Shown: piece after piece, positions 5,560 to 6,710 of the stretch
How positions within the stretch are numbered: the stretch's first letter is position 1
Layout of the letters: each line of letters starts with the position of its first letter
Assembly (NCBI GenBank): GCA_016181345.1
Contig: JACOZM010000102.1
Span: 1 to 6,710, forward strand
DNA length: 6,710 nucleotides
Source of the DNA: Candidatus Woesearchaeota archaeon
GTDB lineage: Archaea > Nanobdellota > Nanobdellia > Woesearchaeales > GW2011-AR9
Direction of reading: 5' to 3'
Program-made: the position numbers and the translations under genes
The notes under the pieces: generated by a model
What the model was told of the DNA's origin: nothing
Seen by the model: only the letters and a program-made list of their open reading frames with translations
Database searches by the model: none

Positions 5560-6261
5560 TCACGTTTTAATATTTTTCACTTTCCCAAATTCAAAAACTT
5601 CTCCTTTTGAAATAACATAAACATTGAATGTACTAATGTTCTCTAAAAAAGGGCTTAATAATTTTTCTTGGAGAACATCTGTTCCTTCTAGTAATGGATT
5701 AAAACTAGGGACAACAATTAATTCTTTCTTCCTCCATCTTCCTTTTAAAAAACATTTAAACTTTTCAAACTTACTACCTTCTCTAATAGTTATAGCCGTA
5801 TGTTCATGGCCAATGATAATAGTCTTAGCACTGGTCTCGACAAGCTCATCACCATGAGCAATAAGAATCTTGCCTAGATTCAGCTCTGAAACTACTTGAA
5901 GATTCTTCTTTTCTGCTAATGGTTTGATGATTGGATCATGGTTTCCTTGGATAAGAATAACTTCAGGACATTTTTTCAATAAAAAATCTAGTAAATCTAG
6001 GACATCCCTCCATTCCTGCCGTGAAACTGTCCCGAATTCATGCTTTAAATCACCATTAATAACAATTCTTTGTGGTTGAACTTTAGCTAATATTTCCTTT
6101 AACTCCTTAATCACTAATCCATACTGCTGTTTTGGCACTAGAACGCCTTTTTTGTGAAGAGCTTCTTCATAGCCTAAATGAAGATCATTGATAATAAGAG
6201 TTTTCTCTTTCCTGAGCCAGAGTGAAGGTCCGATAATGTCTATTCCAGGAGCAATTTCCAT
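5560..6261 (-). CDS. Calcineurin-like metallophosphoesterase, COG1407 (PdeM-like) type
   Basis: This is a two-metal phosphoesterase of 233 residues with all family motifs in order: DLH (Asp26, His28), GD (Asp71 in INGDLKH), GNHD (Asn107-His108-Asp109), HGD (His136) and GHEH (His152, His154). The pattern LIINDLHLGYEEALHKKGVLVP at residues 22-43 is typical of the COG1407 group. In bacteria relatives are often encoded beside a DNA ligase and helicase; in archaea they usually stand alone, as here. The natural substrate is not known from sequence. The C-terminal part (about 160-230) is a family-specific cap-like extension ending in a beta strand pair (FNVYVISKGEVFEFG). It is convergent with fpg. 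ATG 6261 lies about 27-30 bases from its TATA box, so the transcript is probably leaderless. Confidence 0.93.
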   Translation of the reverse strand: MEIAPGIDIIGPSLWLRKEKTLIINDLHLGYEEALHKKGVLVPKQQYGLVIKELKEILAKVQPQRIVINGDLKHEFGTVSRQEWRDVLDLLDFLLKKCPEVILIQGNHDPIIKPLAEKKNLQVVSELNLGKILIAHGDELVETSAKTIIIGHEHTAITIREGSKFEKFKCFLKGRWRKKELIVVPSFNPLLEGTDVLQEKLLSPFLENISTFNVYVISKGEVFEFGKVKNIKT

Positions 6262-6283
6262 CTCTTATTTATTTTAGAGAAAT

Positions 6284-6293
6284 CTTTATAAAT
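6284..6293 (-). promoter_or_regulatory. TATA box of the metallophosphoesterase gene
   Basis: On the minus strand ATTTATAAAG is centred about 27 bases before ATG 6261. Its AT core is nearly symmetric, so weak firing to the right is also possible. Confidence 0.6.
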
Positions 6294-6333
6294 ATAGTGG
6301 CGGACGCTAATAGTTAATAATTTAATCCCGCCA

Positions 6334-6345
6334 GTATATATAAAA
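6334..6345 (+). promoter_or_regulatory. TATA-like element before the candidate structured RNA
   Basis: GTATATATAAAA is a good archaeal TATA match. Rightward transcription from it would begin near 6363-6370 and run through the GC-rich segment upstream of tRNA-Asn. There is no protein frame downstream that it could serve. Confidence 0.45.
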
Positions 6346-6365
6346 GACCAAATTAAATGTTGATG

Positions 6366-6520
6366 TAGAATGTCTTTTAGTATAATTTGGCTTAAAGACA
6401 ATGAGACATGAAATAGTCCGATTTATCACCTTCATGCCCCTGTGGCACTGCGGCCAATTACGGTGTGGCGTTCGTCGTGCACCTGCGCACAAAGTGCTTG
6501 GTAGCACAGATAACGAAAGA
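6366..6520 (+). ncRNA. Candidate structured RNA upstream of tRNA-Asn
   Basis: The part from 6436 to 6515 is clearly richer in G and C than the DNA around it, and it folds well. CGTT (6469-6472) pairs with AACG (6512-6515), GTGC (6477-6480) with GCAC (6504-6507), ACC with GGT, and GCAC-AAA-GTGC forms the tip (6487-6497). A further stem, GTCTTT/AAAGAC, lies at 6372-6399. A TATA box is suitably placed upstream. The first 11 bases at 6436 equal the 5' end of tRNA-Asn. No Rfam family is recognised: I do not see RNase P, SRP, C/D or sure H/ACA hallmarks. It could be a functional RNA or a decayed tRNA duplicate. Exact ends are estimates. Confidence 0.35.
6436..6456 (+). pseudogene. Partial copy of the tRNA-Asn 5' end
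   Basis: GCCCCTGTGGC at 6436-6446 is identical to the first 11 bases of tRNA-Asn at 6561. Counting to 6456, 17 of 21 positions agree, after which similarity ends. No matching 3' acceptor strand follows before the real tRNA, so this piece alone cannot form a tRNA. Confidence 0.6.
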
Positions 6521-6529
6521 ATTTAAAAC
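6521..6529 (+). promoter_or_regulatory. Probable TATA box of tRNA-Asn
   Basis: ATTTAAAAC with a purine-rich stretch before it predicts a start near 6551, ten bases before the mature tRNA. A second box, TTATAAAA at 6540-6547, is rather close to the tRNA to be used. Confidence 0.4.
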
Positions 6530-6560
6530 GTGGAAGAAATTATAAAACATTAAGTTTATT

Positions 6561-6633
6561 GCCCCTGTGGCTCAGCGGTTAGAGCGGATGGCTGTTAACC
6601 ATCAGGTCACCAGTTCAAATCTGGTCAGGGGCG
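6561..6633 (+). tRNA. tRNA-Asn (anticodon GTT)
   Basis: The 73-base sequence folds as a full cloverleaf. The acceptor stem GCCCCTG/CAGGGGC is perfect (6561-6567 with 6626-6632), and the D stem is GCTC/GAGC (6570-6573 with 6582-6585). The anticodon stem GATGG/CCATC encloses loop CTGTTAA with anticodon GTT at 6594-6596. The T stem ACCAG/CTGGT holds loop TTCAAAT. The discriminator base is G6633, as expected for archaeal asparagine tRNA. CCA is not encoded, so it must be added by the CCA-adding enzyme. No intron is present. Partial copies of both its ends flank the gene. Confidence 0.97.
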
Positions 6634-6643
6634 CTTTTTTTTA
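6624..6643 (+). repeat. 20-bp direct repeat, copy 1 (tRNA 3' end plus terminator)
   Basis: GTCAGGGGCGCTTTTTTTTA covers the last ten bases of tRNA-Asn and its T8 tract. It recurs exactly at 6691-6710, 67 bases downstream. Confidence 0.9.
6635..6642 (+). terminator. T8 terminator of tRNA-Asn
   Basis: Eight T residues start two bases after the tRNA discriminator base. This is a standard archaeal tRNA terminator. Confidence 0.75.
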
Positions 6644-6659
6644 ATTTATTCGAGGGTTG

Positions 6660-6680
6660 ATAAGGGCAAACTGCCCTTAT
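6660..6680. other. Perfect hairpin between the two tRNA-end repeats
   Basis: ATAAGGGCA and TGCCCTTAT form a perfect nine-base-pair stem with the three-base loop AAC. It lies between the two 20-bp repeats. In RNA or single-stranded DNA it would be stable; no function can be assigned. Confidence 0.75.
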
Positions 6681-6690
6681 GTGAGAATCA

Positions 6691-6710
6691 GTCAGGGGCG
6701 CTTTTTTTTA
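6691..6710 (+). repeat. 20-bp direct repeat, copy 2, at the window edge
   Basis: This is an exact copy of the tRNA-Asn 3' end with its T8 tract. No T arm precedes it, so it is a fragment and not a second tRNA. It ends exactly at the last base of the window, so what follows is unknown. Confidence 0.9.

Noticed and set aside
5624..5857. Plus-strand frame inside the phosphoesterase gene
   Set aside because: It is antisense to a gene with all catalytic motifs intact.
6322..6507. Minus-strand 61-residue frame upstream of tRNA-Asn
   Set aside because: It is rich in unusual residues, has no binding site, and lies over a GC-rich foldable segment better explained as RNA or a tRNA remnant.
6436..6710. 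Split tRNA halves as in Nanoarchaeum
   Set aside because: A complete tRNA-Asn lies between the pieces, and the downstream piece lacks a T arm, so the fragments cannot form a working tRNA.

Overview
The window is AT-rich archaeal DNA. Several genes occur only in Archaea and Eukarya: peptidyl-tRNA hydrolase 2, ribosomal proteins L44e and S27e, the alpha subunit of initiation factor 2, and Nop10. Promoters look archaeal: a TTTATAAAT-type box lies about 27-32 bases before most start codons, which implies leaderless mRNAs. The AT-rich compact sequence, the small proteins and the bacterial-type Fpg/MutM glycosylase fit a DPANN-like (Woesearchaeota/Pacearchaeota-type) archaeon. That placement is inference; no marker here settles it.

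Left part (1-2606), translation genes on the + strand. pth2 (274-618) is preceded by a 22-bp tandem repeat. A 278-base gap holds a decaying tandem array of about 42 bp with an 18-bp palindromic core, ending at the TATA box of the next operon. Then come rpl44e, rps27e, aif2a and nop10, a gene order widely conserved in Archaea. L44e and S27e are zinc-binding ribosomal proteins, aIF2-alpha helps bring initiator tRNA to the ribosome, Nop10 belongs to the H/ACA pseudouridylation particle, and Pth2 recycles peptidyl-tRNA. A separate promoter appears to drive aif2a-nop10.

Middle part (2607-4614). A small helical protein of unknown function follows a 12-bp tandem repeat whose last unit supplies the ribosome-binding site. 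Two minus-strand genes encode membrane proteins: a single-pass anchored beta-rich extracellular protein, and a two-helix protein with a bacterial PH-like domain and a very acidic N-terminus.

Right part (4615-6710). The PH-domain gene and a DNA-repair glycosylase gene (fpg/mutM) diverge from a 53-base gap with one near-symmetric TATA element midway between the two start codons. A calcineurin-like phosphoesterase (COG1407 type) follows on the minus strand. The end of the window holds tRNA-Asn(GTT). Its 5' end is partly duplicated about 125 bases upstream inside a GC-rich, foldable and possibly transcribed segment. Its 3' end plus terminator is exactly duplicated 67 bases downstream.

The clearest points to follow up are the phased palindromic array before the ribosomal operon, the tRNA-Asn locus with partial copies on both sides and a candidate structured RNA, and the symmetric bidirectional promoter. 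I see no CRISPR array, transposase or defence system.
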